DNA of 64,000 bases from Berberis thunbergii (Eukaryota > Streptophyta > Magnoliopsida > Ranunculales > Berberidaceae). Within the stretch, counting starts at the first letter, position 1. The number at the start of each line of letters is the position of its first letter. Positions 26,375-36,693 of this stretch are shown here, one piece after another. A model generated the notes under the pieces. The model had not been told where the DNA came from, did not search any database, and was given only the letters and a program-made list of their open reading frames with translations. The DNA lies in contig QNQO01008304.1 of the NCBI GenBank assembly GCA_003290165.1, positions 87,364 through 151,363 on the forward strand. Reading direction: 5' to 3'. Position numbers and translations under genes: made by a program.

Positions 26375-29300
26375 CACTGAGCTTTATTTTATCATTCATG
26401 TTGTTATTCAGAGCCAATTTTGCTTCCCTTCTTTTTGGTTAATGACCTTGCTACTGTTTGCAGGAGGCATAAGTTATGGACCTTTCACGAAGCTCCCCAA
26501 AGATTGCCAGGAACTTGCAATTTGTTCCTTTTATTACTTCTCTAGTTGGGACTCACTTCTACTCAAGTCATTGGCCTGCTGTTGCTTGTGTCAGTATTTC
26601 AACATCATCCATTCTAGTCTTTTGTGAATTTTTGTATTTAGGCCTTTTAATGACTAATTTTCTCTTCATGAGTAAGATCACCACTTTGTTTTTCCAATCA
26701 GAACCTGAATAACATTATTGCTTACGAGAACCATTGCTGTTATCTGCTGCACGTTTGTCACAAAATTAACTTTCTTTTGCATACAGATATTTGGAGACTT
26801 AGATTTTGCTTAGCTGTATGATATTGGTGGAAAGACAAAAATCGTTTTTCCTTATCATGGCACTCATTTCTTTGTGGTATTTAGGCTTCAGTTTCAAGGC
26901 AGATAAGCATTTTATGTCAGTTTCGGATTCGAGTGTGCCTGCTTCCAAGGGGAAAAAATGGGCAACCAAGCAACCGTTATAACTATCGCAACAACAATAA
27001 CATACGTCATAACAAAATTAGCACAACAATAATGAACTAATTAGAAAGACACTGTTATCGGGTGGCTTAGAGAACAACTACTACTTAGGAATTAACAGTA
27101 TCTCCAATCAATGCTATAGAAAATTATTTGGTGCATTCAGCTAGGTTTTCCCATAGGAGAACACTATTCACTTCTTGAGATACCAAGCTTCCCAATTCAT
27201 TGGACTCAACAAGGCATGATACATTTATAAATTGCAAGTAACTTAACTGGAGATAATTTTTTTTTAAAATTTAATTTTAAACTGCTTCTTTGAAAGTAAA
27301 TACAAAGAAGGCCACATTGACTCAAACGACGAATTCCTACGACCAAAATGAACAAAAAGGAGGTGATGATTTTTTTCACCGAAGAACATGAGAGCTCTTG
27401 AAAGAACCAAATACAGGAACCTTTCAGTATTGTTGGAAAAATTTATGGCACATGTTTTATGAACCACCACTAGTAAAATGTAGTGCACATTCCTTGATTC
27501 ATCCTTGCATATATATTATATATATACTCTTTTCCTTTTCAATTTTAAAATCAATTAATTCCTCTGGGATCCATCTCTTTGAAATCTGTGCTTCGTGGCC
27601 TGGCAAAATTAAATTGGATATGATGGGTACATTGTGCTAGTGCCTCAAACCTAGTATCATGATGCTCCAAAAAACTAGTATCATAAAAAATAGAGCACAA
27701 GCAGTATAAGTTCTGTCCTGATCACTGTCGTCTGAACATAAAACCGAGAACAATGGGAAGATCATCAGACCATCGGAATCATGCTTTAGGACATTACTGT
27801 TTTCAGTCTTCATATTGTTTCTTGCCACCTGTGAGAACACAACTTATTGAATTCTAAATGCACTGACTCCTCTAGAAAACAAACTCTTCTACTTTAGCTT
27901 AGGCATTTTTTTGGCCTCCTAATCAAGTCGAAGTTTCTTGAAAATTGTGCTATATTTTGCAAACTTCACATTTAATTAAATGACGAAGGGGGAAGAAAAA
28001 CCCCGACACTCCTAGTGCAGAACTACAACATTCTTTTGCTTGGAGCAGTAAAAAATTCTTCTTCAACGAGTTTCCAACGTTCTGATACTATTAGTCATCT
28101 TTGTGCATGGGCAATCTGATGAAGTGTTCAACATCCTCAACTTGAAGCTAATTCTTCTGGCTTTTTTGTTTCGAAGCTATCTCTTCATCTTTATCAACTT
28201 CTTGAAAACCAAACTTCTTGTCAATATGACAGTCTAGTTTCTTTCTTTCTCACTGGCTCTATAATCCACAATTGCTGACTCCCAGTGTCTTCTTGTGACA
28301 CTGCTTTGGCCAATGAGCCTCTTAAAGTTTGCTTTATTCTGCAACTTCAAATTTACATAAAGCATTGTGCACATCTGCGCCTTTAGAAGCAGTTTTTTCA
28401 TTGCTTTATTTCAATGTGAATGTAGGTACTGACTTGGAACTAGACCTACTGTTTCGAATCATTGAAGTTCTGCAATCATCCTACAAAGCTGGACACATTC
28501 ATATTGCGGAGTATACCAGTTTCCTAGTCACTTTACTTGCACGTTTTGATGTTCATCCTGGTAATGTATCGTATTATATTTTCCCCACATTACTATTTGT
28601 CAATTTATTTTTCGTCAACTAATAATGTTATGGATATTGGTATATGAGAGCATGTATAAATACTAGGAAAAGAGTTACCTTTCTACTACAAATTTTCTTT
28701 ATTGATAATACTATGCTTATGGGCTTTTTTTTTGTTTAAAGCCTGCCTGATGCAAAATCCAACCCCATAAATAATCAAGATCTCCACAATAATTGCTTTA
28801 ATATTATTTCTTGCTGTTGATTATCAGTATATTTCTTGAGGTTTGATTGATAAAAACAATAAAAAGAAAAAAAAAATTAATTGCTTCAATCTCAGAAACT
28901 TCAGCCGTGGCAGAAGCTTGGACTGCTCCAAATATGGGAGGGCTTGACTTATCTCTGATTGGGAAATGGTCTGGACTAGATTACTCCATGCCCTAGCGCG
29001 GGTGGTGTTGAGAGAAAGGAACAACAGGATATTTAAGGGAGTAACCAAGGATGTACATAGTCTGTGGATGGAGATTAAGGTCACTTTGTGGGTATGGGGC
29101 CATACTTGGGTATATTCAAGGACACTCACTTCTCTCCCTGTATCTTTGATTAGGGCAAGACCATGAGAAATACAAATACAAACACATAGCATTCAAGTTG
29201 TATACTTTTTGCTTTACTGATGAAATGAAATACATTTTGTTTTGTTGATTAAAAAAAACTATAAATTCCAGAAACTTGTTATAGTCTTACAGAACATATT

Positions 29301-32300
29301 GTTATTATGCTCATTCCAAATCGACCAACTAAAAGCTAAAGGGTGCATCTTGCCTCTAGTCGTTAAAGTGCACAGGGGACTTCCAACATCTCAACACCTC
29401 CCACTGCATCTCAACACCTCCCACTGAACCTGGCATAACACAATACAAACCAAACAGCCGCAAGAATTGCATTCACTCTATAAACTCATTTGCAATGGTG
29501 GAGAGCTGCGAGGTGCTCCAATGATGGTATTGCAAAACATACAAGACATATCAATATGTCCATGGTGCAGTCTATTGAAGATTTGTTCCAATTAATTCTT
29601 TTGTTGGTCCAGGGGAGGGGGTGTGTGACCTTTGTATTCTTGTTAATGTCTCGAGGAGTTGAAACGTCCTTTTTTTTGCGTTTTAAAACATTTCAGCATG
29701 TGATTTTTAAAGGATATGTTTGGAAATTTAAAATAAAAAAAAAACCTAACCTTCGTGTGATTGCTCAACATCCCTACTGCTCTCTATGACTTCATGTAGG
29801 ACTGCTCTTCATCAAATCAATCAAGCTTAATATGAAAAATGATTTCTCCTTCTCGTATCCGAATCAACTACACCATCAGTCATCATTCTTCGTCAAATCA
29901 CGCATGGTTTCTCCTTCTCCATCTCTTCAATTCCTCCTCTCCCCCTCCCCTCCTTTCTCGTGTTTAAACTTTAAAGTTGTGATGGAACAAAACACATAAA
30001 TTGTGAGCTGAGGCTGTTTGTTATTGATGGTGGTGATTCAGTGGTCAAGGGTGAGGATGTGGGGGGTTATTGATAGGGACACAGTTTATAAATGTTGGTG
30101 GTCTGTGCCAAACAGCCTCAGCTCATGCCCTCTTATTCAACTGAGGCTGATGATGAAAACAAAGCAACCCCACAAGACGTCGTTTTGTTTTTTAACAAAA
30201 TTTTTGTGCCAATTTGATTTGGATTCAGGTTGGTAATGTGTTATCAAAATGTATATGAAGGGAAGGATGAAGTTAATTTGATGCTTTTCATGAAGATTGA
30301 TCATCATTAGCTTTTTTTGGATGATATTTTGTCCACAAATACACGTTTATAATGTTATGGGTTTGTTAAAGCTATTACTTGGCTAAACAAACCCTAGATC
30401 GTAACCCTGACTTGCGATAATTATGAGCTTCATACTAGACCCGACCAAATGAAATAATTAAAAGAAAACTATTTACTAAGCATACTTTTCATCCTTTTTG
30501 AAGTTACATTTTCATCTCCACGTTTTAACTTGTTTTCACACGCTTTGTAACATAATGAGCCTCGATGCATACAGTTGGTATGCTTCAATGTAGTTAAGGC
30601 GGACAGGCCTGAAAATGCCTCACTTCACTGAGGCGGTCTTAACTTTTTAATTTTTTTTTTATAAAATTGAAACATATTAGCATAGTATTATACATCATCA
30701 TTTTGATAAGTATTATAAACAAATATGTGCAAAACGTGACACAACTACCTAGAATCAAAATGTTTTTTAAAGATTTTTATAATAAATTGAAACATATTAG
30801 CATAGTAGTATACATCATCATTTTGATAAGTATTATAAGCAAATATGTACAAAAAGTGTATAACTACCTAGAATCAAAATAAAAATATAATAAAGTTGCA
30901 TAGCATAGCAAAAAGATGCACTACATAATTGTCAAGTAACTTGCAAACATCTACTAAATCGTTAATATTCAATAATCTTGAAAGAATAGAAACTTGAGAA
31001 TATTAAACATTTGTTAGAAGAATTGTTGGTAAAAATCCACAAGTATAAACACTATTAGTATTACAAAAGCATAAAAATCATTGAACTAAGCTGTGAAAAA
31101 TCAAGATTGATGTTTATCACATATTGATAAAAACATGGTATGTTTTATGTTGTTTTTATCAAGTTGATCAAATATTACACCAAGAAACATAAAACTTTAT
31201 TATAGAGTGGGTTGCAACATCTTTTTGCAGCAATTAGGCTGCAAATGGGTTGCAATTGGGCTGGCTACAATCAGTTTTTGGGCTGAGGTGGTTGAGGCAG
31301 TGAGGTGGTTGAGGCGGATGCTTCATTTCACTGCACCGCATTGCCTTTCTTTGAGGCGGAATTTTATAAAAACACCTTGAGGCGCGCCTAGGTCGCGTCG
31401 CCTTGACTACATTGGTATGCTTTATTAAAACATGGCTTTGTGTCACAGATTCTAAGGGGTGCTACTAACTAGTGTAGTATTTGGTTAAGCCGTTGGACTT
31501 TGATCTATATGTTACCAGGGGCCTTCTCTGGATACGTCCAATAAATTTCTCATTACTAGCAAAATAACTGATTATAAGTACACCACCTAAATAACTTTGT
31601 AACATAAAAACAAACTTATTCAAGTAATTGTCATGTCATAAATTTCAAAGTATGAAGGTCTACAGTTATTTGTGTTTTTTTTTTTTTTTTTTATTACTTT
31701 TCTTCCTTCATTGTCATCATCAAATCCCATTCCCGATACTCTCAGGGTCAGTTACACGTATTTTGGTTTTCCAAGCAATGTGGTCTTTCACCTAATCCAA
31801 GCCTCAACGATGTCTTCGTTCACTGCCTTCATCCAAGTTTTCAATGGTCTTCCCCTTCATCTACACTCCATTAACTTACAAATTTAGACATTTTTTCATT
31901 GGCGCCGTGTTTGGTTTCCTCTGCACGTGACCAAACCACGTTAAATGTCTTTCTCGAATTTTGTCTTCCATGAGTGCTACACCTAAGTATCTCCTTTCAG
32001 CATGTCATAAATTACATCCTCAAAGACCTTAATTAGTTCTTCTTTAGTATCTTGTTAGTACGTATTATTTCATTGATGGATGTTATGTTTACAGGAAAGG
32101 TTGACAGTTCACACAAGAACATTGAGGAAAATTCACAAATTATAGCTTTCAAGTCCATAACTCATAGAGTTTGTTCTTGCCTGTATGAAATGGGTGATGA
32201 TGCTATTGTTCTTCAAATGTTGGAGAAAATCATTCTCTATAGGCTGGTATGTTAATACAACTTTCCATTTTTTTTTAATAATATTTTTATGTGTCCATCA

Positions 32301-35300
32301 ATTAAATAAGTTGAAATTTACAATTTTTATTTCATAATGTCTCTTATAGAAATTTTTTTTTGTTGCTTATTTTACTTTTTAGTCACTCAACCCGCCTTTA
32401 GACAACATGTGTGCCATGCTCAGAGTACTTGCTTTACTAGACTCCAAACCAACAAAACTTCCAGGGGAGAGTACTTCAATTCTAGGCAATTCCCTTCTGG
32501 AGTACCTAATTGATGTTGCTAATGTAAGTATTTCTCGTACTATCCAAAATCTTGTTTGATAGATTATGTAACAACAGTTTTCCTTTCATTGCTTCACGTT
32601 AACTGTTTAGTTGGGCAATGTTTATAAAGTTGACTCTTACTGTGAATATATTGCAAAGGGATTTGCTTTATATCATTGGAATTAATGGAGACTAGTTGGA
32701 ATCTAGAGTCAGCTATCTCTGGTTCATTCGATCAAGTAAAGCACAAGTCAGTGTAGTTAAGGCGGTGAGGTGAAGGTGACGCAGACGGGCCTGAAAACGC
32801 CTCAGAGGCAAGGCAGACACCTCACTTCACTGAGGCGATCTTAACATTTTATTATTATTATAATCAGTTGTTTGATTACAGGTATGAAATTGACACATCC
32901 ATCACAATATACTTTGCCATGTATAGCATAAAATCAACAACAGGAATAAATAACAAAATAACAGATTTTTATACTGTCATCTTTAGTTCTTTACACTTAC
33001 AGTAAAATTTGCAAAAAAAAAAAAAAGACAAAGACAAAGCTGAACTGATTTTTGTAGATTGATTTCTATCCTAGATCAGAAAAGAAAATGAAATACAAAA
33101 CTGATCAGCAAAAAAAATCAGAGCAGATGAAGACAAGAGAAGAAGAATACAAGAGAAGAACAAATCAGAAAAAAATAAAAAAAAATCAATCAGCAGAAAG
33201 ACAAGAACAAATCAGCAAGAGAAGAAAAATCAATCAACAAAAAAAACATATCAGCGAGAGAAGAAAAACAGATTAGAAAAAAAAAAAAACTGATCGACGT
33301 AAAAAAAAAAGATCAGCAAGAGAAGAAAACTTGTCTACAACAGCAAAAAACAGATCGACAAGAGAAGAAAAACAAATCAGCAAGCCAAAAAGCTGATTTG
33401 AAGGAGCAGCAACACCCAAGCTCTTGTCTTGAGTCCAAAAATGAGCAGGGGCAAACTATTGAGGCGTGCCTGAGTGCGAGGCATTTGTTGGCCCAAGTGA
33501 GGTGTACGCCTTATGTATAGCTGATGAGACACGTTAAGCCTGATTTAATTGAAGTTCGAGTACTGAGGCGTATTGAGGCTTATGCCGCAATTTTATGAGG
33601 TCGAACTCATTGATTTGAAACCCAAAATCCAGAACTCCCATCAGTTGACAGCTTTGAATTTATGATTGGTTTATTGGCTTCTTATTTGACAAAAAGCCAC
33701 TGGACAACACTGATTTCCTCACTATGACATTTTTCTTTTGTGATGTTGATTTCATTGAATAGTTGATAGCTTTATGATATTCTCATATGTTTATTTTATA
33801 TTTTATTTGTTTACTATTTATTTAGCCTTTTATCAACTATAGAAATGATGTCATTGGATGAGATTCAATCTGAAACACTGAAGTTTACCCATGACACTTT
33901 AATGAATGGAATCATAGCTGCCTGTTGTGTTGCATAATCAGACTCAAACTGGTTTGGTTTGTCGTGACGTTTTAGATGACAAGAAGTCGGTGTCAGTGAA
34001 AGTCATTTTTATGAATTGAGTTTTAATCCAGTCCAAATGGATGAAAGTCTAGGATTTTTTCTCCGTGAAGAATTTTTTTAAATGTCTAATAATTTTTGAG
34101 TTACTTGTTTTACTCTGCACCATACATAGTGGAGTGGATTTCTTTTAATAACTGGGGCTGTTCCAACAGTCTTCTTGGAATATAGGATCAATTCCAAAGC
34201 TAGGTTTAGCCGGTTGAGAATGGCTAGTTCTTACTTCTTAGGTCACAGGTTGATAGCATGATACTAAATTAGATCTCTGTTGGTCAGATGTTTTGAACTG
34301 CCAGCTCACATTAGACAATCCCCCAAAATAGTAATTAAAAAAAGCTTTTATCAAAAGTTTCAAGTATAGTAGGCTTTATACACACACACACACACACACA
34401 CACATATATCTATAAGAAAAATGTGTCTATAGTCCTGAGCCCCTTCAGTTTTACCTCTTTATAGGCTAATCAACAGATCAGATAAATCCTAAAAATATTA
34501 TCCAGATCTTATAATTAAATGCTATCTAACAAGGATACTCCATAAGATATAAAGCGTTTCGAAATGTATTGTGTTGGATATGCGTATCGAAACCCACAAA
34601 TACTCCTATCATACTCCATGATACTCATAGATCATCGACTTTCTTACATATTGTTGAAAAGTTTTCAATTTTTTACAAATTTTACAAACATATTGGCAAG
34701 TTATTAGTACATAAGTAGAAACATTGACTTACAATTGAACGAATAAAACTAATAATCAAAACTTATTGGTGAAGAAGTGATAATACTAAAATGTACTGGC
34801 GTATCCGCAGTGTATCCTGTATTTTTTTATTTTTTATTTTTTTGCCAATGTCAGATACCTTGTACTCGTGTTGGATACCAATACCAGTGTCCATGTCGTT
34901 GAGCATAGGTTTATGTCTAGATCTTGGGTTTTAGGTTTGTCTATGATCCGACCCGATAAGGACCAGTTGATAAGTTATTGACCAGCTTTAGGTCTGTTGA
35001 GGTGTGATCTGAACTTATAAGCTAAGTTTGACGCCATATCACACGTAGGACTTACAAGCTTCACCTGATCAGTACAGCAGTTGATAGAAATTCATTCCAA
35101 GGAATTGCAAAGAAGAAATCTATGCTGCACCAACGTGCTTTCATGGGTTCTTGAATGGTCTCTTCTTTGAGATGTTCAAACTTCCTAACATTCACTTTTT
35201 TTTGTTGATTTTCCTGTTTTAGACCTTTCTCTTGGATTCAATAATACATTTCTTTTATACAAATGTAATGTCTCAAAAGAATGGCATTTTGAAATTACAT

Positions 35301-36159
35301 CAATCATCTGTTTTTTATCCTGTGCAGTACATTTCAGTAGACAATCATGAATCTATTGACAGTGGCCAGATGCACATGTGCAGATACTATCTCCTCCCTT
35401 GTTTGATCTTGTTTGATAAAAATGATGGACTTTTAAATATTGTATTGAACTTGATGGGATCATCAATCGTGGATGGTGAATCAACATTTCCATCTCATCA
35501 TGATGCGGTAGATGAATTCAATCAATCACGGAGAATCACTGCAGTTGCTTCTGTCCTCCTATTCATGCACAGAGATGTGAAAATTCAGAGAAGTCTTTCT
35601 TCATGTACTACTGAAATCGGCCATATCTTGAGGAACATAGAGTCTTTACAGGTACTGTTGCATCTTGAAAAATGTAACACTCGAATATGTTTACACAGAT
35701 TATTTGTAATTTGGCTAATGTGACAAATTAGTTATTTCCCATGCAAAGGTCGACATTGATCATGGTTCAGATGTCTATGAATGTTTTAACAAAATAAAAC
35801 GATCTCTGGATATAGATGATATATGTATTTTAGAGCAATTAGTTTTCAATTCATGAACTCACTTATGGTTAACTAATCTGTGTTTCAACACCATCAGTAG
35901 TATTGCATCTTCTGTTGCACCGTGTTTTGGTAGCTGTGAAGTTCTGCCCTTTTTTATTTTTGCACCTTTCTGACCTCTGATACTCCAAGGAAAATATGAG
36001 TGTTTGTATTTGCTGAGTACAAGTAAATGCACAGTTCTGATCAGGAATGACTGATTGTTTGTGTTGTCAATGCAGTCTTCAGACAGCATCAATCTAAGTC
36101 TTGAAGAAAGGCACAAGATAAAGCTTGCATTTGATCAGTTGGAGTCTCTAGCAGTTTAA
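6618..36159 (+). CDS. IPI1: IPI1/TEX10-like pre-60S ribosome biogenesis factor, 19 exons, intact
   Basis: Exons: 6618-6677, 6782-6854, 6940-7062, 7167-7336, 7724-7873, 8033-8179, 9215-9275, 12593-12915, 13706-13837, 23499-23618, 24646-24732, 24877-24996, 26110-26230, 26464-26589, 28426-28560, 32095-32246, 32383-32523, 35328-35651, 36076-36159. All borders are GT..AG, and the 2,649 coding bases give 882 residues plus TAA. The product starts MVRPKATSKQKQQKRG and has a basic nuclear-type N-terminus (KKIKRKIGRKLPPPKN), then VLPEQSVASERVGL and GLTLKELLQQTSHHNAKVRR, the plant IPI1/TEX10 signature. ARM/HEAT-type helices follow to a C-terminal EERHKIKLAFDQL. Family knowledge: Ipi1/TEX10 belongs to the nucleolar/nuclear Rix1 (PELP1-TEX10-WDR18) complex, which recruits the Rea1/MDN1 ATPase for ITS2 processing and 60S maturation. 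Introns 7, 9 and 15 to 17 are swollen by mobile elements (9.66 kb in intron 9) but no exon is interrupted. The exon 7 acceptor (AAAG|AATACAG) was chosen because it keeps the conserved LHAF block in frame. Confidence 0.93.
7413..7664. mobile_element. Possible MITE in IPI1 intron 4
   Basis: The segment starts near GTGCATTTTTGGTTAATGGG and ends with the roughly complementary CATTCAACCAAACACAACC. Flanks share TCATCA-like bases (ATCATCA on the left, TTCATCA on the right). The ends resemble the TTTGGTT-type termini of small hAT or PIF/Harbinger MITEs, but the inverted repeat is degenerate. Confidence 0.35.
8645..8785 (+). other. Exon-like open segment in IPI1 intron 6 (possible alternative terminal/poison exon)
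   Basis: A pyrimidine-rich acceptor (TTTTATCCGCAG) precedes an open segment that continues exon 6 in phase. It encodes KVPQNLDSDKFHSVLSSSTP and a further Ser/Asn-rich stretch, ending at TGA (8783-8785). It is absent from the IPI1 family pattern, which resumes perfectly in exon 7. If used, it would end the protein after about 266 residues with a novel tail. It may instead be a captured fragment of another gene; I do not recognise it. Confidence 0.35.
10276..10300 (+). mobile_element. Helitron-like 3' terminus
   Basis: The 25-bp segment contains ACAACACGGGCAAAATACTA and ends in CTAGT followed by G. This is the usual form of plant Helitron 3' ends (short hairpin, then CTAG, T-side insertion). 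No matching 5' TC end was identified, so only the terminus is annotated. It lies in IPI1 intron 7. Elsewhere, that intron (9276-12592) shows an A/T-rich LINE-tail-like sequence near 9480-9560 on the minus strand and otherwise nothing recognised up to 11410. Confidence 0.4.
11411..12089 (+). repeat. Dispersed ~690-bp repeat, copy 1 (IPI1 intron 7)
   Basis: This segment aligns along its length with 25341-26036 in intron 12. Shared phrases include GTAAATATAAAACATGTAGA, ATCTTAATGCACATTTAAA and CCTTAGAATAGGCTT. Both copies end in CTAGT after a short GC-containing word, which suggests a non-autonomous Helitron-like element. Start points are approximate. Copy 1 contains a short (TG)n run near 11567. 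Confidence 0.6.
13316..13564. mobile_element. Small MITE-like element in IPI1 intron 8
   Basis: A perfect 10-bp inverted repeat, TTAGGGCATG (13316-13325) and CATGCCCTAA (13555-13564), bounds a 249-bp noncoding segment. No clear target-site duplication was found and there is no coding capacity. The superfamily is unassigned. Confidence 0.45.
14071..14172 (+). mobile_element. tRNA-derived SINE (plus strand copy)
   Basis: This copy has an A box (TAGCCTGGTTGGATGG), a B box (CTTGGGTTCTTTACCCACC) and an A-rich tail from 14158. A second copy lies at 55225-55326 on the minus strand, sharing the A-box, B-box and the CACGCTTGCCTTTC/AAGCGTGCCTTTC end. It sits in IPI1 intron 9. No cloverleaf can be folded, so this is not a tRNA gene. 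Confidence 0.75.
14829..15339 (+). repeat. 5' LTR of the plus-strand chromovirus
   Basis: Starts TGTTAGGCCTCC and ends GATCCTATCA. Compared with the 3' LTR it carries small extra duplications (an 11-bp TTAAATAGAAG unit and a 9-bp TTCTGTTAG unit) and lacks four bases near 15212. TATAAATAAG near 15011 is a candidate TATA box. Confidence 0.93.
15342..15353 (+). other. tRNA-iMet primer-binding site
   Basis: TGGTATCAGAGC, two bases after the 5' LTR, is complementary to the 3' end of plant initiator tRNA-Met. This is the normal (-)strand primer site of plant Gypsy and Copia elements. Confidence 0.92.
15375..20059 (+). CDS. Chromovirus gag-pol polyprotein, gag N-terminus broken
   Basis: The gag frame starts at ATG 15375 and meets TAA at 15507-15509. 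After a frame change within about 15510-15590 the long frame is open to 20059, so the polyprotein is not continuous as it stands. Domains in order: retrotransposon gag; zinc knuckle (CFKCDEKYSPGHRC) near 16366; aspartic protease (VLIDSGATHNFI) near 16610; reverse transcriptase with FFDDILVYS near 17625; RNase H (ETDASGFAVGAVLMQ) near 18065; integrase HHCC zinc finger about 18640-18750 and catalytic core (MDFIDGLP, ISDRD, HPQTDGQSE); C-terminal chromodomain (VLIKWQGLPAFEATWEDY) near 19770. The frame runs over the polypurine tract into the 3' LTR. The protein integrates the cDNA copy into chromatin. The gag defect means this copy probably depends on others for mobility. Confidence 0.9.
19908..20402 (+). 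repeat. 3' LTR of the plus-strand chromovirus
   Basis: Starts TGTTAGGCCTCC directly after a T7-G run polypurine tract and GAAGTAT, and ends CTATCA before the GACTT duplication. The stop codon of the pol frame lies inside it. Confidence 0.93.
22648..23385. mobile_element. hAT-like non-autonomous element 1 (CAAGGATGCAC family)
   Basis: The 738-bp element has inverted ends CAAGGATGCACAGAC and GTCCGTGCATCCTTG, flanked by an exact 8-bp target-site duplication ATTATGCA (22640-22647, 23386-23393). Eight-base duplications and CA(A/G)GG ends are typical of hAT transposons. The ends are rich in GTGTCGGACACG-like words. No transposase is encoded. It lies in IPI1 intron 9, upstream of exon 10. Confidence 0.85.
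23926..24544. mobile_element. hAT-like non-autonomous element 2 (same family)
   Basis: The 619-bp element has ends CAAGGAAGCACAAACTC and CCGTATCCGTGCATCCTTG, with an exact 8-bp duplication ATTGATAT (23918-23925, 24545-24552). It shares the subterminal CCGAGTCCTA...TTGCCGAGTC segment and repeated GACACGTGT/GTGTCGGACA words with element 1. It sits in IPI1 intron 10. Confidence 0.85.
25252..25281. repeat. (TA)n microsatellite
   Basis: About 14 uninterrupted TA dinucleotides lie in IPI1 intron 12, just before the second copy of the dispersed ~690-bp repeat. Confidence 0.85.
25341..26036 (+). repeat. Dispersed ~690-bp repeat, copy 2 (IPI1 intron 12)
   Basis: This is the counterpart of 11411-12089, in the same orientation and ending TACTCTAGT. 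It has no coding capacity. The two copies have diverged by many substitutions and small indels, so they are old, and both sit in introns of the same gene. Confidence 0.6.
26311..26373. repeat. (ATT)n microsatellite, about 21 units
   Basis: A long perfect trinucleotide run in IPI1 intron 13, 91 bp before exon 14. It produces spurious poly-isoleucine frames on both strands. Intron 14 (26590-28425), downstream of it, shows no recognised feature. Confidence 0.9.
28905..29255 (+). mobile_element. LINE 3' remnant in IPI1 intron 15
   Basis: A short open segment reads VVLRERNNRIFKGVTKDVHS followed by LWMEIKVTLWVWG. This matches the C-terminal tail of plant L1-type ORF2 proteins (RERNNRIF...). It is followed by TGATGAAATGAAATACATTTTG and a short A-run near 29250. 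Only the tail is present. Confidence 0.6.
30004..30125. repeat. Short element with perfect 17-bp terminal inverted repeats
   Basis: TGAGCTGAGGCTGTTTG (30004-30020) is exactly complementary to 30109-30125. The 122-bp span is noncoding, so this is MITE-like or hairpin-forming. No target-site duplication was convincing. It is in IPI1 intron 15. Confidence 0.65.
30586..31414. mobile_element. hAT-like non-autonomous element (CAATGTAGT family)
   Basis: The 829-bp element has inverted ends CAATGTAGTTAAGGCG and CGCCTTGACTACATTG and an exact 8-bp duplication GTATGCTT (30578-30585, 31415-31422). It contains a tandem duplication of about 121 bp (about 30664-30783 and 30784-30885). It carries repeated GAGGCGG/CCGCCTC-like subterminal words and no coding capacity. 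It is in IPI1 intron 15. Confidence 0.85.
31675..32030 (-). mobile_element. RTE-type LINE 3' end, antisense
   Basis: On the minus strand the sequence reads MEDKIRERHLTWFGHVQRKP with frameshifts, then ends in an 18-base A-run (T-run 31675-31692). The ...WFGHV.R... motif is characteristic of the C-terminal ORF of plant RTE-like non-LTR retrotransposons. It is 5'-truncated and ends about 65 bp before IPI1 exon 16. Confidence 0.7.
32749..33610 (+). mobile_element. Partial second copy of the CAATGTAGT hAT-like family, with purine-rich repeats
   Basis: From 32749 the sequence (CAGTGTAGTTAAGGCGG...CCTCACTTCACTGAGGCG) matches the left end of 30586-31414. The expected right end was not found; GAGGCG-type words persist to about 33595. 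Inside, 33083-33400 is a strongly purine-biased tract built from degenerate GATCAGCAAGAGAAGAAAA-like units. It lies in IPI1 intron 17. The rest of that intron (to 35327) shows only a (CA)n run at 34380-34405. Confidence 0.5.
34380..34405. repeat. (CA)n microsatellite
   Basis: About 12 CA units followed by TATATCT, in IPI1 intron 17. Confidence 0.85.
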
Positions 36160-36693
36160 TTAGAAAACTGAACTGTTGATGATCTCAAGAGAATTTGAGG
36201 CAAACAACAAGGGGAACTGTGGACAAATATCTGCTCCAACCTCAAGTACCTTGTGGTAAGTCCCTATGGCTATGTTTTGAACTGCAACTGACCACTCTAA
36301 AACAACTACATCCCCTTCCATTTTGCACCTTTCTGATATATATCCATCAAGTTTATATTTACTGTTAGGAATTTCGAATTTATTTCTAATGGCCATTTTA
36401 GTATTTTAGATTGTTGTTTGGCTATTTAAGCTGTAGGCCCAATAACTAACCATATTACACTTTAGATCTCAGTTATTCACTAATTAGGATTGCCCTAAAT
36501 TAACAGTCTTGACAGAGCCGTCTTTTTCCCCCCACCCTAAAATGATGAAACTACTTCCTCTATACCTTTGTAATGGGTATTGTCATAGTTTATTATGTAT
36601 GCAGTATTGTTATCTGTGGCAAGGCTCTCTTCTTTTCGTTCAGCCCTTGTGGACCTGTGTTTTGATAGAAGGCAATTTTCCTTGTTATGACAG

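Noticed and set aside
26087..26627. Poly-isoleucine proteins on both strands
   Set aside because: They arise from the (ATT)n microsatellite at 26311-26373; IPI1 exons 13 and 14 explain the real coding content.
34540..34910. Possible third member of the CAAGGATGCAC hAT-like family
   Set aside because: Only short GTATCC/GGATAC words are shared; no matching ends or target-site duplication could be found.
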